A stretch of DNA of 64,000 nucleotides from Lucifuga dentata (GCA_014773175.1 VXCM01000211.1:124001-188000), one strand, 5' to 3'. Counted from the stretch's first letter, positions 46,601 through 58,497 are shown. A program made the numbers and translations. The notes: generated by a model from the sequence alone, not told the origin.

Positions 46601-49268
46601 GCTGCAGTAACCTCGGCAGGTCCAGAGCAGAGTCCTGATCACCTTAAGAACCACTATGACCAGCTGCTGTTGGGAATTCAAAAAGACATGGAGAACCAAA
46701 AAGATCAGGTCACCCAAGCCCAACAGGAGCTCCAAGTGGAGAAGGAACAGGCAAATACAGAATTTAATTGCTCATTTATTCATTTGTCCATCTCCATATT
46801 TTTCTAGACTGGTGCAATTTCGGGCTGTCGCAAACGAAAGTTAACTATTGTGATGAAATCTGTGGTGATAAAATAAAACCCAAATACAACACCTTCAGTG
46901 GCTGCCAATTTAGCACTTTTGCAACCAAAGACAGCCTGTAATAAAACTCTGGCAGTCTTAGAAATTTAGGACCAAAATTTCACATTTTTTTTCGTGTTTA
47001 CCCTTATTTTGTACTTTTGAAGATAAACTTTGGCTAAAATGATTGTATTGTGACTGCTCCCAGATGATATTTGACAATGTTACAAGGACTCATTAAGAAC
47101 TTTGTTGTTTCTCTTTACTCGGTGACATGTTTAAACTATGTGAAAGTTCACTTTTGGATTAACACAGCTCTGAATGCAGCTTTGCTAACCTCATTATTTT
47201 TCTCCTGCAGTCCTTGAGTTCAGACATCTTTGCAATTTGATCTGTAGAGCCATGTTGGGGAAATGACTTCAGAATCAGCAAGTAACCATCTCAGAAATTT
47301 GCATTAATTGGATTTTCTTCTCTTTGACTACAGACATCTAAAGCCCAGGCTGAGCTGCAGTCGCAGAAGAAAGAGGTAGCCAGGCTTCAGCAGGAGATGG
47401 TGGCTTTGCAAAGGAGCTCCGATGACAGATGCAGGGAGCTAGCCTACATGCAGAGGAAATATGAGGAGAAGAGCAGGGAGCTGGAGGTGGCCAAGGAGCA
47501 GCTGCAGGCAGAGCGAGTCAGCAACAGGTCCAAGTCTTGGCTCTCACATCACCTCTGTGTCACAGTTCATTTGGCTTCACCACCTTAGACATTTGCACCT
47601 AAATGGTGCAAAGACACGACATAGGCCTGTGATTAGAAGACAAACTGTACATTATCTGTGAATTTCACCTTAAATTAACAGTCAATTAGTGTTCTAAATT
47701 TTGGGTTCATAAAAGAAAATTGCCGTAGGCCTTATCTGTCACTTCATAACAAAAAATAGTGGAAAAGTTTATTAAAGCTTTCAATTTTCTGTGTAAGTAA
47801 ATAGTTCCATGTTTACATAAATGTTGCATCTAGATATGCGGTGGAAGAGAGGAAGACGTCATCAGAGCAAAAGGAACGAGCAAAAGTGGAACTGGAGAAC
47901 ATGGACAAGAGACTGGAGGAGGAGAAAAAGAGATCTGCTGAACTCTTACTGCAGGTCACAGTCACATGGGTTATAGTCACTCAGTCACTATTTAACTTTT
48001 ATTGAGTCATTTGGTCAAATTCAGTGACATTCCCTCCTTATGTCACAGTATTCCTGTAGGAAAGGAATCTTCCATTAATGTTGGTTTTAGTTGAGTATAT
48101 ACTGTATTTTATTTATAACTTGGCCTCCACAGGTGAATCTGCTGCAGAAGTCTCTCCTGAGCCAAAATGAAGACAAGAGGAGAATACAGGCACTTGAGCA
48201 ACAGGTCACATTTTCTCCTTGTTTTGCTGAAAATCCTTCATCAACTAAGCAGATTGATATGTGGAAAAACTTCAGCAAAACTAGGACCAGGGAAAACTAA
48301 TTTTTTTTTTAATCACATGACCTAATTAAAAAAAACAAAAAAAAAAACAAAAACAGCCTTGTGAGCAAGTCAATTGCTGATGACACATTTACTTTCAAAT
48401 CTTGCTCTTATTAGCTTGTTTTTATCTTTCCTTAGATCCAGCTCTCTGGCAGGGATTTTGAGAATGAAAAGATTGATCGTCAGAATATGCAGCACCAGCT
48501 GCATAAGGTGTTGAAGGAGCTGCGTAAGGCCCGTGATCAAATTGCTAAACTGGAGGCTGCTGTAAGTGTTACTCAATGAAATCAGTGTTGGGAAGTTTTA
48601 TCAGTAGGTACAGTTGCCCTTATACTGTTATGAACAATTAAATGGCTTCTATTGCTCCCTTTAAAAATTCCTCAGCAGTTTGGGAAACAAAACAAAACCT
48701 TTCTCTTTTGTAATCAAAGATCTCTAGATAATGTATATAATATGCTTCAAATGTAATGATGTTTTTGTCAGTAGATGAAGTTGTGTTGATTAAAACTTCA
48801 TCCCTTCACACCAAAGTACAGTGAGAGCAGAATGTAGTTTGGTCAGCTGACTGACTTTGACCAGTAGTTGAATTCAGAAGACTGAAGGGCCAGACAGGTT
48901 CTGTTTGCCACATGGGACAAGCCAAACATTTTTTTACATTCACTAGGGATTCAGATAAGTTGCATCAGATACGTTGCATCATTTGCACCGTCAGCCTGCA
49001 TGTTAGCTGATTTTATTTTTCTGCCATCTTATTACTTCATCTTTTTGAATTTCAGAAACAGCCAAACTTCCGTTTCTCAGAGCCCAGCTCCTATAATAAG
49101 TTGGAGTTTGAGCATCTAACTATTGAAGACCCTGCTGGCCCTGTGTCCCCCTCTAAGGTCACCAACCTCATGGATGAAAGTTTCTTGGAGTGCCCAAAGT
49201 GCCAGGTCACCTACCCCACCAGCCGCCACAGAGAGCTGCTGGCTCACATTGACTACTGCTTCGCCTGA
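40681..49268 (+). CDS. cep55: Centrosomal protein of 55 kDa (Cep55), complete
   Basis: Cep55 is the midbody scaffold that recruits ALIX and TSG101, and so ESCRT-III, for abscission. Coding exons: 40681-40869, 40945-41052, 41903-42061, 45443-45496, 45930-46065, 46602-46750, 47334-47527, 47834-47954, 48133-48204, 48436-48561, 49056-49268. Phases join throughout and the sum is 1521 nt (506 aa; human 464). The protein is nearly all coiled coil. The ALIX/TSG101-binding region is residues 171-202 (ALEKNQQWLVYDQQRES, with W178 and Y181), very close to human. The C-terminus (exon 49056-49268) has the ubiquitin-binding zinc finger, ECPKCQVTYP then H-R-E-L-L-A-H-I-D-Y-C. The start ATG follows GCAGCC, and an in-frame SKGAKETIITKLGFK N-terminus is typical. 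The extra ~42 residues lie between YDQLL and RKYEE. The donor after 46750 is GC rather than GT, with alternatives noted in the findings. The 3' UTR runs to about 50830. Confidence 0.93.
42062..45442 (+). other. Largest cep55 intron (3.4 kb)
   Basis: It contains a non-homopolymer N at 42444, a poly-T with an N at 42922, a poly-A with an N at 44405, and one member of a repeat pair (44424-44786). No extra exon was seen. The other cep55 introns are short and hold only A/T runs and the repeat at 46327-46490. Confidence 0.5.
44424..44786. repeat. Intronic repeat copy 1 (part direct, part inverted)
   Basis: Positions about 44424-44465 (CTCTCAGATAACAATATATG ... GGGCCATTC) repeat directly at 46328-46368. 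Positions about 44676-44786, containing CACGATTACAATGGCATACG, repeat in inverted orientation at 46386-46490. A poly-A tract with an N precedes it, as a poly-A tract precedes copy 2. It is probably a mobile element with a rearranged interior; the family is not recognised. Confidence 0.6.
46327..46490. repeat. Intronic repeat copy 2 with a hairpin
   Basis: This is the partner of 44424-44786. It follows a poly-A run and contains a perfect 14-bp hairpin, AGCCATGTTATTTT (46371-46384), loop TCTTG, AAAATAACATGGCT (46390-46403). Confidence 0.65.
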
Positions 49269-50132
49269 ACTCCAAGTCAGTAAAAATGGAATGAAAATAT
49301 AATTCAAGTTAAGTGCTTGAATTTGGAACAAAGCAGGTCCTACAAAATGAAAATGTGTGATGCTCCAAAATATAAACAAAAACTGACTCCTACTTTTTCC
49401 CTCAAGCAACATTGTAGTCATCACTGTAATGCACTGAATGGATGTTTAAGTTGTTGCGCATTCATATTCCTCAGTTTGTTTTTTTTGTTTTTTTGTTGTT
49501 TTTTTTTATTCTTGTGTATTTTACATAGCTGTCTTCAGGCACAAAACACGATCCAGTTTTTCACCTGGCAAAATTGCATAAATGGTTACCAAAGCAATCT
49601 TTATTCTTAAACTCCAAACTGCAGCCAACACAGTGAATTCTTGAAACAAATTAATAACACGTGCAGAAATGAGTCATTGGTATGCTCTTAAGCGTGATAG
49701 AAAAGAAACAAAGAAACAGAATTATTATTATTGCTCTCTGCAGTTGCCTGTGGTCAGTAATATTTTACTGTGTGTGTTCACTCCATGAAATATTCAGGTG
49801 GTTCTTTGGCTGTAGACTCGATTAAGAGTCAAGGAAAAGTTAAAAATATCTTATGTTAAAATAACAGGGAAGGATCTCAGCATCTATTGATAAAGAACCT
49901 CAATTTGTGTGTGTGCGTGTTTATGCTTTAAGGTCTAAATTAGTTAAATTTGTGTTTTAATGAACCTCTTATAAATTCTGACTGATATTTTATGTATTTG
50001 ACAAAGTATTTATTCTTACATTTGATGATTGGTTAAGGGATGCTGAATGGGTGGCAATGAGAAAGCTTTTGTTTTCCTTCAGCAATTATATGCAGTGTTT
50101 GTTTTATTTATGCACTTGATGAATTTTTTGGT

Positions 50133-50164
<32 letters not shown>

Positions 50165-50808
50165 TTTTGTTTCACGACAGGTATTGCGTGTTATTGTAGT
50201 TGGTTCAAAGTTTACAGGCCTGCCTCATATGTTTACTCTCACTGTCAGCTATTGATATAACTGAGGTGATAGAATTGATAAAAGGGAAACAATATTTGAC
50301 TTTTGCATTTTTGTGTTTGCGACCACAGTTGCCCATGACGTGTCTCCTCATGATTTCCGTAGAGGTTGTTTGTCTGCCTAGTGTCTTAATGTTGGAGCAA
50401 GGCTCACTTCCATCGACTCTGACTCTTCGAGCCCGCACCTCTGTAAGGCTGGAATAAGATTTCACGAGTTCCTTGTACTAAGCTGTTTAAGGCGAGGGAT
50501 TAGTGAAGGTCCTTTTGGTGGGAGAAAAGGGGTTAAGGTGCCTTTATTCCTGCAGTCTGAGCAATGTAATCTAATAGACTTGAGCAGGACAGACACGTTA
50601 TTTGGTAACTCCTATACTATCATCTTGGTGAGGTTATTGGTGTTATGTCTTTCTTTTAATGATTTTTTGAGAAAAAAAGTAACAATCCATTTTTTTAAGT
50701 TTTTTTTTTTTTTTTTTTTNTTTTTTTTTTTTTTTTTTTAGTATTTTTGGTTTAATTCTCAATTGCACAAATGTTCTTTTGCTTTACAATGTACTGTACA
50801 AAATGTGT

Positions 50809-50814
50809 AATAAA
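50809..50814 (+). terminator. cep55: cep55 poly(A) signal
   Basis: AATAAA lies about 1.54 kb after the cep55 stop and is followed by a GT-containing stretch (GTCAAGTGTCATTTGTGCTG). The inferred 3' UTR contains two long poly-T runs, about 50137-50163 and one with an N at 50720. Confidence 0.6.
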
Positions 50815-50835
50815 GACGTCAAGTGTCATTTGTGC

Positions 50836-51680
50836 TGAGTACACAATAATATAACTGATAAAATGCAGAAATTTAGATATATATCATTACCAAATATTTA
50901 ATTTAATGTGATAATATAAAGATAAATGTCAAGTGGAACATCAGGTATGATCATTAGACGTATTGTGACGAGACCACACTGGTGACGTTTCAGTGCCTTA
51001 TGGTCAAAATATACAGAAGTAGAAACATTCCTGGAGCAGGTTTCGCTCTTCACCCCTACTAATACCACATTCTTTCTGACAGATCCTCCACAACCAACCA
51101 GCAGGAGTATCCAGTAAAGCAGGAATCGTTGACGTATTCCTAGCATCATCCAGCTGTATTAGCTCAAATGTCCATCAGGGCAGATCACTGCCATAAATTG
51201 AGCATTCATGAATTTAATGCTCATCAGTGAAGTGACAGGCAGGCGAGCAATCTGTGCTGCCAGATCACTTTTCTGCCACAGTTTTAAGCATTTAAATCCC
51301 CATAACACATTCAAAATGAATGTAGGCATGTGATTTTAAATTATTGCAATAATCACCATTTATTTAAAAATTGGCACCGAAACCATAACATGCTTACTTT
51401 GAATTGCATTAAAAGTAAGTTGTTTTATGAAGTCTTAAACTATAGTCTTAAAAATCTGCAGACCAATTATTGGGATTCCTAATTAACATATTTGTAACTG
51501 ACTGAATCCAAAGGTAAATACTGCTTCCAATCCATGTATAGAGGTAAATGTGTTTTGTTTTGTTTTTTTAAATGAACAAGTCAATAGAATTTGAATATTT
51601 TATTTCAAAAGTGGCTCAAGAAAACATGATCAAGAAACCAAACTAAGACTATATAATACAACTAATATGAAATTATTAAG
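50836..51680. other. Short cep55-rbp4 intergenic region
   Basis: The two convergent genes end about 0.9 kb apart. No GPCR exon (FFAR4 lies here in mammals) is present. The only open frame of note is a - strand frame of 83 codons at 50898-51149 with a hydrophobic N-terminus. Confidence 0.5.
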
Positions 51681-51681
51681 G

Positions 51682-51687
51682 TTTATT
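51682..51687 (-). terminator. rbp4: Possible rbp4 poly(A) signal
   Basis: TTTATT on the + strand is AATAAA on the - strand, about 490 bases past the modelled rbp4 stop. A second candidate lies at 51599-51604. Confidence 0.4.
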
Positions 51688-52174
51688 AACAATATAAGCT
51701 TTGAGTACAGTATAAAGGCAGAGCCAGTGGTGGGGGGGGGATGGTAGTTATATTCCAAAACTACATTGCTGATGAGTGTTCAACTTCATTTCATCTAAAA
51801 GGGATTTTCAGTTACTAGTCACAGTGGCCTGAAATGAATAAACGAATAATGTCTAGATAACACCAGGAACGTTAACAAAGGTTGTCATGACGTGACACGT
51901 GCTGAGTAAATAAAATCTTTCAAGGCCCAGAATCTCTTTAGTAAAGGGATATTGGGAAAATGATCCCAGACCTGTATTACCCCCTCTGCATTTACAATGT
52001 TGATATTAAAATATGATATTCAACTGTGCACCTTTTCAGTTTTTTTTTTTTTTTTTTTTTAAAGGAGCGGGAATCTTTCTCAAACAGTGGCACATAGCTT
52101 AGAGCTCTAGTGGGATTCAATCCAAGACCAGCAGAGGGGGGCACAGTCCTAGGGGTGGGTGCAATGCAAAAAGA

Positions 52175-53856
52175 TCAGCTCTCCTGGCAGAAGCCTGCAG
52201 TGGAACAAGACAACAATATAAGCATAGCATATGTAGATATAGCTGCAATATTTTGATAATCATGCTGTTACTCACTCAGTGGATAGATCAATAAATCACT
52301 GATTTGCACATGGATTTTTGAGGGCATCTTCACTGTATGGGACCCGTCTGTATTTGCCCAGCAAGCAAAGCTCCTGCTTCTTCTGGGTGACGATGCGCTG
52401 GTCCTCCGGCCTCAGGCCTTCTTTATAACGGGAGAAGATGAAGGAGTAGCTGTCGATGCAAGTGCCATCATAGCCCACTTCTCTGCAGGAGTAGTGAATG
52501 GCGTAGTTGTCGTAGTCGGTATCAATCACCCAGTGGTCATCATCTGAAAGTTTAGGTGCGGAGGCAGGGTGAAGATAGGAAGCAGATTAGATTTTATTCG
52601 ACTTAGAATTCTTCCTGTGATTATGACAGATTATTGTTCCTAGAATAATGAGTACAACATGATTAATTAGCGATCAGTTCTGGACAATGACAGCAAAATT
52701 TTCTTTTATGGCCCAGAAATTTGGTCTGGGGTCATAGTGATATTAAGCAGAGTCCATGTAAGCCCACAAGCTATTTGCATCTCATCTAGATGACAGACAA
52801 CTTTACAACTATTACTTGGCAAAAAATTAGATGTCACTGTTCCCATCAATATTTTGTGTCAAGATATTTTGACCTCTTCTTGTAAACATTCGATTCACTT
52901 CATTTGTCAGATTCAGGTTCGCGGTGCCCCAAATGTTGTGGTTGATGATTAAATTAAATCAACAACTGACAACCTGAAGGGCAACAACCCATTCGGTAAT
53001 ATGTTTGACGATAATATCAGTTACATGCACCTTCCATTAGTTTTTGCTTGTAGCGTGTTTGGTTGTAGCTAATCCTGATTGTCTTTTAATACTATTCTAG
53101 CTCGTTTAATGTGGTTGAGAGACTCCATTGATTGAATTCTAGAAATTAACCAATGCAAATCATGAACTCAAGTCCTGTGAGATTCAGTGTAAATGTTAAC
53201 ATCCTTAACGTACATCCAGTCTGCAGGTAGGATGCAGCTCCCCAGTACTTCATCTTGAACTTGGAAGGGTTAGTGGTGTCCTCAAAGGTACCAAACATGT
53301 TAGCACACAGTTCCCAGTTGCTGGATGTCAATAAGAAAGGAGTATATTACAAAAGATTTGCAGGAAAATGAAGGTGGCATAAAGGAAAGACAGCGTAAAA
53401 CCTTGTAATGCAGTGAATTACACAAATTCAACTGCATGGGATGCAGCAAAAAATGTAAAAATGGAAGTTTTTAGGAAAATAGAACTTACTTCAGAATGAT
53501 GACTCTACCCTCAGCTGTGGCCGTCATGTTGCCACGTTCATCGATAGTGAAGTCAGCCACAATGTTGTCAATTAGGAACAAACCCACTGGGTCCTTCTTA
53601 GCTATGGCATACCAGGTCCCTGCATACTATGACAAGTAGCGTACATCTATATTTTTATTCATAAGAGATTTTTTAAAATTTTAAATTTTGTGCAGTCTAT
53701 GCAAACAGGAGTGACATGGTTCTTTATCTCTGACCAGAAACTCCAAAGACTCACCCTGGTCCTGTCAAAGTTTGGCATGACCTGGATGTTGTCTACCCGA
53801 CAGTCTTGTGCCCAGCACGAAGCCAGGAGACACAGGGCCACAGCGTACAGCAGCAT
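52175..53856 (-). CDS. rbp4: Retinol-binding protein 4, complete
   Basis: Rbp4 is the secreted lipocalin that carries retinol from liver in blood, bound to transthyretin. Coding exons on the - strand, in order: 53856-53755, 53626-53490, 53320-53214, 52543-52334, 52194-52175. Phases join and the sum is 576 nt (191 aa). The signal peptide is about residues 1-16 ([16 protein letters not shown]), followed by [18 protein letters not shown]. The lipocalin G-x-W is in AGTWYA at 36-41. Six Cys remain (19, 85, 135, 144, 175, 188), matching the three disulfides of the family (C19-C175, C85-C188, C135-C144). [19 protein letters not shown] at 117-135 is highly conserved. The last exon is only 20 coding bases and supplies FCQES and the stop, giving the usual short fish tail. 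Reading on past the 52334 donor would instead end at 52296 with a 197-aa protein. The first exon is non-coding. Confidence 0.92.
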
Positions 53857-54147
53857 TCTGCCAAAGAGAGGACAGATAAAGTCAAAGACAGAAGAAGTTG
53901 GGAGGAATAGATGATAGTATGAGAGAATGAAGATGAGACATGGAGAAACTGAGGACAGGCAAACTACCAGTTCATTTTCACTCAAGATGATTGAATAACT
54001 GCAATAGCGTTCCATGAACTCAATGAAATGTTATTTAGAGCCATCAAAAAGTTTAAATAAAATAAAAAGTTGTCAGGAAAAATATAAGGAAAAATACTAA
54101 TCAGAAGTACATACAAAAAAAAAATCTGTTCCGTTGTTAGTACGTAC

Positions 54148-54215
54148 CTTGTTACCAAACAAGCTCACAGAGATCCTCTGGGTTTCGCTCAGGTTTTGGC
54201 CTTATATATGCTGGG
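54148..54215 (-). promoter_or_regulatory. rbp4: rbp4 TATA box and non-coding first exon
   Basis: On the - strand, CATATATAAGG (TATA box at about 54202-54209) is followed some 30 bases later by a leader that ends in a strong donor, AACAAG|GTACGT, at 54148. The acceptor CTTTGGCAG then opens the ATG exon one base before the start codon. A TATA promoter fits strong tissue-specific expression. Confidence 0.65.
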
Positions 54216-57200
54216 CTGCTGTTGCATAATGACTTCAAAAGACCTGAGACTCCCCAGCTCTCCCCACAGCTCCCTTGCCTCCCATTGCACAAGCACTGAC
54301 ATAACTGCAGGCCTCAGTCCTATTGATTTGTGTGTTCTGCACATTTGACCTATCCCCCCCACCCAGTATCCCCCCAAAAATGTGTTTTTGTTCCTATAGT
54401 TGCTGAAGTTTTCTTGGTTTTATGAAAGCAACCAGAAGCAGTGCAAAGTGGACCATCTGGCTAGAGCATCCACGTTCAAACTCAATCTGTGTTTCTTCCC
54501 TTTTTGTTTTACCCCAAGAAAATGTATGTTTCCTGATAGCATCTATGTTATTGCATCAACCATTGATTATGCTTGGAAGAGAGTCTATTCTGCTTTACTG
54601 TGTTTGCATAAATGTGGAGAGGGTGTCAAAGTCCATTTTCTACAGAAAATAATCAATGTGAAAGAGAAGGGAGCAGATCTTTTCTAATCACCACTACCAA
54701 TGTTTGAAACAGCAGGCAGTGATGATGAAATTATATGCAAGTTGTATACTCGAATCTTTGAGTATGGAACATTTTGTCTCTGTGGGTCTGTTTGGAAGAG
54801 AGGGAGCAGGAGACAGAGGAAGCACTCAAACATATAAGAGGGATTATTATTAGAAGAACCAACCTATCTTTTAATTAACCAGTGACATAAATCAACAGAA
54901 AGACATTAATCTTTATTTTATAACTCTGTTCTGTTAAACTATAAATCCAGTTTTTAGGAGATTAAATCTTATTTAAATTGATTGAAAATGTACGTGTCAC
55001 TAGAGAAAAAGTTAATTACTGATTTAGTAGTGTCTGCCTGTTTTTTTTTTTTTTTTTTTTTAAATCCTGCTTATCTTGCAGAAGATTTGCACAATGCAAT
55101 CAAAATTGTGACAGTTTCTTTGCGTTGAGGCCTTGGTTTAATCAAAGAACTCATCACAGCTAAACATCTGTAGGTTGCATAATCAAGACATGGCCAATCG
55201 AAAACACCACAATCACTCATCCTCAGTGACAATAATAGTCAGAAAGCGGCTGTAAGAGTGGGGCATCATAATAATCATGAATCATGAATACTTAGTTTTG
55301 GGTTACAACATAACCCAAAACCCTCCTTCTTACATGTGCTGGAACTGCTGAATTCTTTCATAAACTGACAGGAGACAGACGAAAAACTGAATTCCAAACA
55401 TAGTGCAAATCTTTATGAATCAGACTATATTCAGATCAGGTGAATGATTTGTGGAATTGTGATTTTTTTTTTTTTTTTTTTTTTGACATATTGTGATTCA
55501 AATACTGAATGAGGTTTGTGCTTGTGAGATTTACTTTTATTTGGCTACTTTGCCACTTCTGATTTGTCAAACTTATTTGCAGGAAGTTCACACTCTTGTT
55601 ATTGTGTTCAAGTTTACACCTTAAAACATAACAGGACCTTCAAATTAACTAGTTAATTCTTTTTTCTTTTTTTTTTTTGTGAATTTATTTGTCCATTTTT
55701 TCAACAAAAAACTTGTAAATAAGGCAATTCAGTGTCCCTGGCCTAATGTCCCTGGTTAAGACATCTTAAAATTTAAATAAAATTTAAAAAATGGTTAAAG
55801 AATGCTATAAAATTAGCACAATAGCTCATACTGACGATTAGGAACATCTCTGTAGTATTTGGTAACCAACACACTTAGTTCCCCCCAGTCTGTCTTACTG
55901 TCAAGCTGCTCTAATTTATTTCCCCAATACCTCACACACACACACGCACCTTTTGTAGTTCTCTTTGATAATCTTGCCTTAAGTCCTACCGCAAAAAATA
56001 GTAGGGCACTGCTTGTCCTGCTGCTGTGCCAGTCAGCTAACCAGACAGTGTGTTTGGTTAAAAATAGCCAGCCATTGATGCTTAGGGCTTTATTTTAGAT
56101 GTCCAAATTTAAGTAACTGGTCTGAATCCAGTTACACAGTACTCCATGATGATGGTGATTTGATTAATGTGGTTCCTAGAACCTACAATCAGAGCACTAC
56201 AGGCCATGGCTGTGATTGCAGCCATAGCCTGTCTGATACTTTAGGTGTTTATTTAGCAACAAAATTGATATAGTGGTAGTAATGCAGGACTGGATGAGGA
56301 AAAGGGTTTGGAAAGCATCAAGATCCAGTCACCGTTGAGGTGCTCTTTAGCAAGACACCAAGAGAAAGCGTAGGCACTACTTGTGTAACTCTCAACTTTC
56401 AAAGTATGACTGCAATTTTGGGGAGAAGCAATCATGGAATTTCATATTCTGCCCTGTCAGCTGATAATACACACATTAGTTTTCTGTTTTGTGTTCCCAT
56501 CTGATGATTCTTTGCTTCTTTGACATTGCAGCAGCATAAAATTGTTTGTCTGTTGCCCTTTTACACACAAACACCTTATCTCTTTACACACTTTGTTTCC
56601 TAATTTGTTTTTCTATCACAATAAAGGTAGCCAGTCTTCCCATGTCTAGTCAGAATCTCTTGTCTGTCACATGCTGTATGATCAATTCTCATCATCTGAG
56701 CCTCTACAATAAACAAGAATCATCAGCTTAAGATGAGAAATGCCTCAGACTTCTTATATATTTTAATAAATCCATAGTGATAACGGTAAAGAATATCATT
56801 TTGTAGACTGGCACATCTTTTACATCTATGATCCTGTTCCAAGGAACAGGTTTAGTCAAACTAAATGGCTGAAACTTATTTGAACACTATAAATGTTCTT
56901 AATACTACAACTGTTGCTGGAGTCTTCTGGATAAGGTTAAGATCAGTCGAATGTGGAACATGGTCTGATGTAAAAACATCTTTTCTGGCTTCTTATGCAA
57001 TGTTTTAGTACTTGCCTCTTGGAAAAGACCCTTGGATAGTTTCTCCTATTAATGATTCTTCAGTTTGAGCCTATTGTCTCCTGTTGGAGGGCTTTTAAAC
57101 CACAAATCTCTTTATTTTTCATCTCTGCGTTGTCCTCATAGCCCATGTATAAAATCTAGCATTTAACTTGACTGCAGCCTGTCTTTCTTGCTTTTATCCC

Positions 57201-57229
57201 CAGATAGGGAGGATTGCCTGATATAAAAT
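54216..57229. other. Intergenic between head-to-head rbp4 and pde6c
   Basis: No exon is supported. It contains poly-T runs at about 55041-55060 and 55465-55484, a decayed retroposon-like segment at about 56285-56440, and a short inverted repeat CCTGTTCC-AA-GGAACAGG near 56835. Being about 3.3 kb between divergent starts, it probably holds regulatory sites for both genes. Confidence 0.45.
56285..56440. mobile_element. Decayed retroposon-like fragment
   Basis: The word order CCAGTCACCGTTGAGGTGCT and CTTTAGCAAGACACC resembles a frequent fish retroposon segment (GAGGTGCTCTTGAGCAAGGCACC). Boundaries are not seen. Confidence 0.3.
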
Positions 57230-57524
57230 GATCAGCGTTGGGATTTGCGGGTTAAGGGCGCTTAGAGCAGGGTTTTAATGTCATGACGTCATATTAATTA
57301 GCGGCCACTTTGATCCTTTCAACTTCTAAGTCCCACTCTGTCTTGCCTGTCTTCTGGAGGACACTGACGCCTTCAGGGTCCGTGGAGGAGAATGTTCTTC
57401 CGCACGCACCGAGGCCACTGATCAAACAAACTCTGCAGGCCACGGCACAGCTCCACGCTCTTGTTTTAACTCCAGGTGATGTTTTTCTAAAAGAGGACGG
57501 GAATACAGATATACAACAGTGAAA
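57230..57524 (+). promoter_or_regulatory. pde6c: pde6c promoter and leader region
   Basis: A CRE (TGACGTCA, 57284-57291) is followed directly by TATTAATTAGC, an AT homeodomain core of the kind bound by retinal homeobox factors. The start codon follows 230 bases later in a GTGAAAATGG context. The transcription start and any upstream leader intron are not determined. Confidence 0.35.
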
Positions 57525-58044
57525 ATGGCAGATAAGGATAGCGTGGAAAAATACCTGGAGAACAACCCGCAGTTCGCCAAAGAATACTTTGATAAGAAGT
57601 TGCGCGCGGAAGCTCTGACTGCGGCATTTTCCGCACCTGTCATCATCAAAGATGCCGCCTCCTTTAAGGATGTTAACTCAGTCCAAGAAGCCGCCATCAT
57701 TTTCGAGCTGATCCAGGAGCTGCAGAAACCTGGAAAAATGGAAGAAGCCCTTCATCGGGTGTTACAGAGAATTTGCCTCATAACGCAGGCAGATAGGGTC
57801 AGTTATTATTTATGTAGGTCGAGGAACGGAGTACCTGAGCTCGCCACTTGCCTTTTTGATGTGACTCCAACATCCAAATTCAACGCAAACCTGGTCGACC
57901 CGCAGAAAGAAATAGTGTTTCCTACAGATATGGGTGTTGTTGGTTTCACCGCACATTCTAAAAAGCCTCAGAATGTTCCAGATGTGTCAAAGGTAAGAAA
58001 AAGTAAAAAAAAACAAAACAAAAAAAAACCTTAATAAAGTTTAA

Positions 58045-58081
<37 letters not shown>

Positions 58082-58463
58082 TACGGCCTTGTAGATGAAA
58101 AAGAGAGAAAACCATTTGGAGTGTAAAGTCATTTTTACAATTTGGCTTTTCATGGAATTTAGCTTCATTTGCCACCTAAAAAGCTACACCAAAATAAATA
58201 AATAAAAATAAAAATCCTTGACTAGACAGGACAACAAAATTTGACTTGAAAATCTGAACATTTGTGTCATGCCCTAAAAAGTAGTCTGGAAGTATAAAAC
58301 ATCTAGAATCAGCACTTTCTGATATTTTTTCAGAGAGGGTCATGGACTTTGAAATTTAAATTTTCTAGAATTTTTTTTCCCCTCAAAATTAGACTACCTT
58401 TCCATTTCAAGGTGGAAATTATGGACAATATCTTATTATATAAACAGTGACAAGTCATAATGT

Positions 58464-58497
<34 letters not shown>

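Noticed and set aside
52296..52529. Taking 52296 as the natural end of rbp4
   Set aside because: The alternative terminal exon at 52175-52194 keeps the phase, the total divides by three, and it restores the short FC-containing tail expected of the family. The longer tail is kept only as a possible read-through product.
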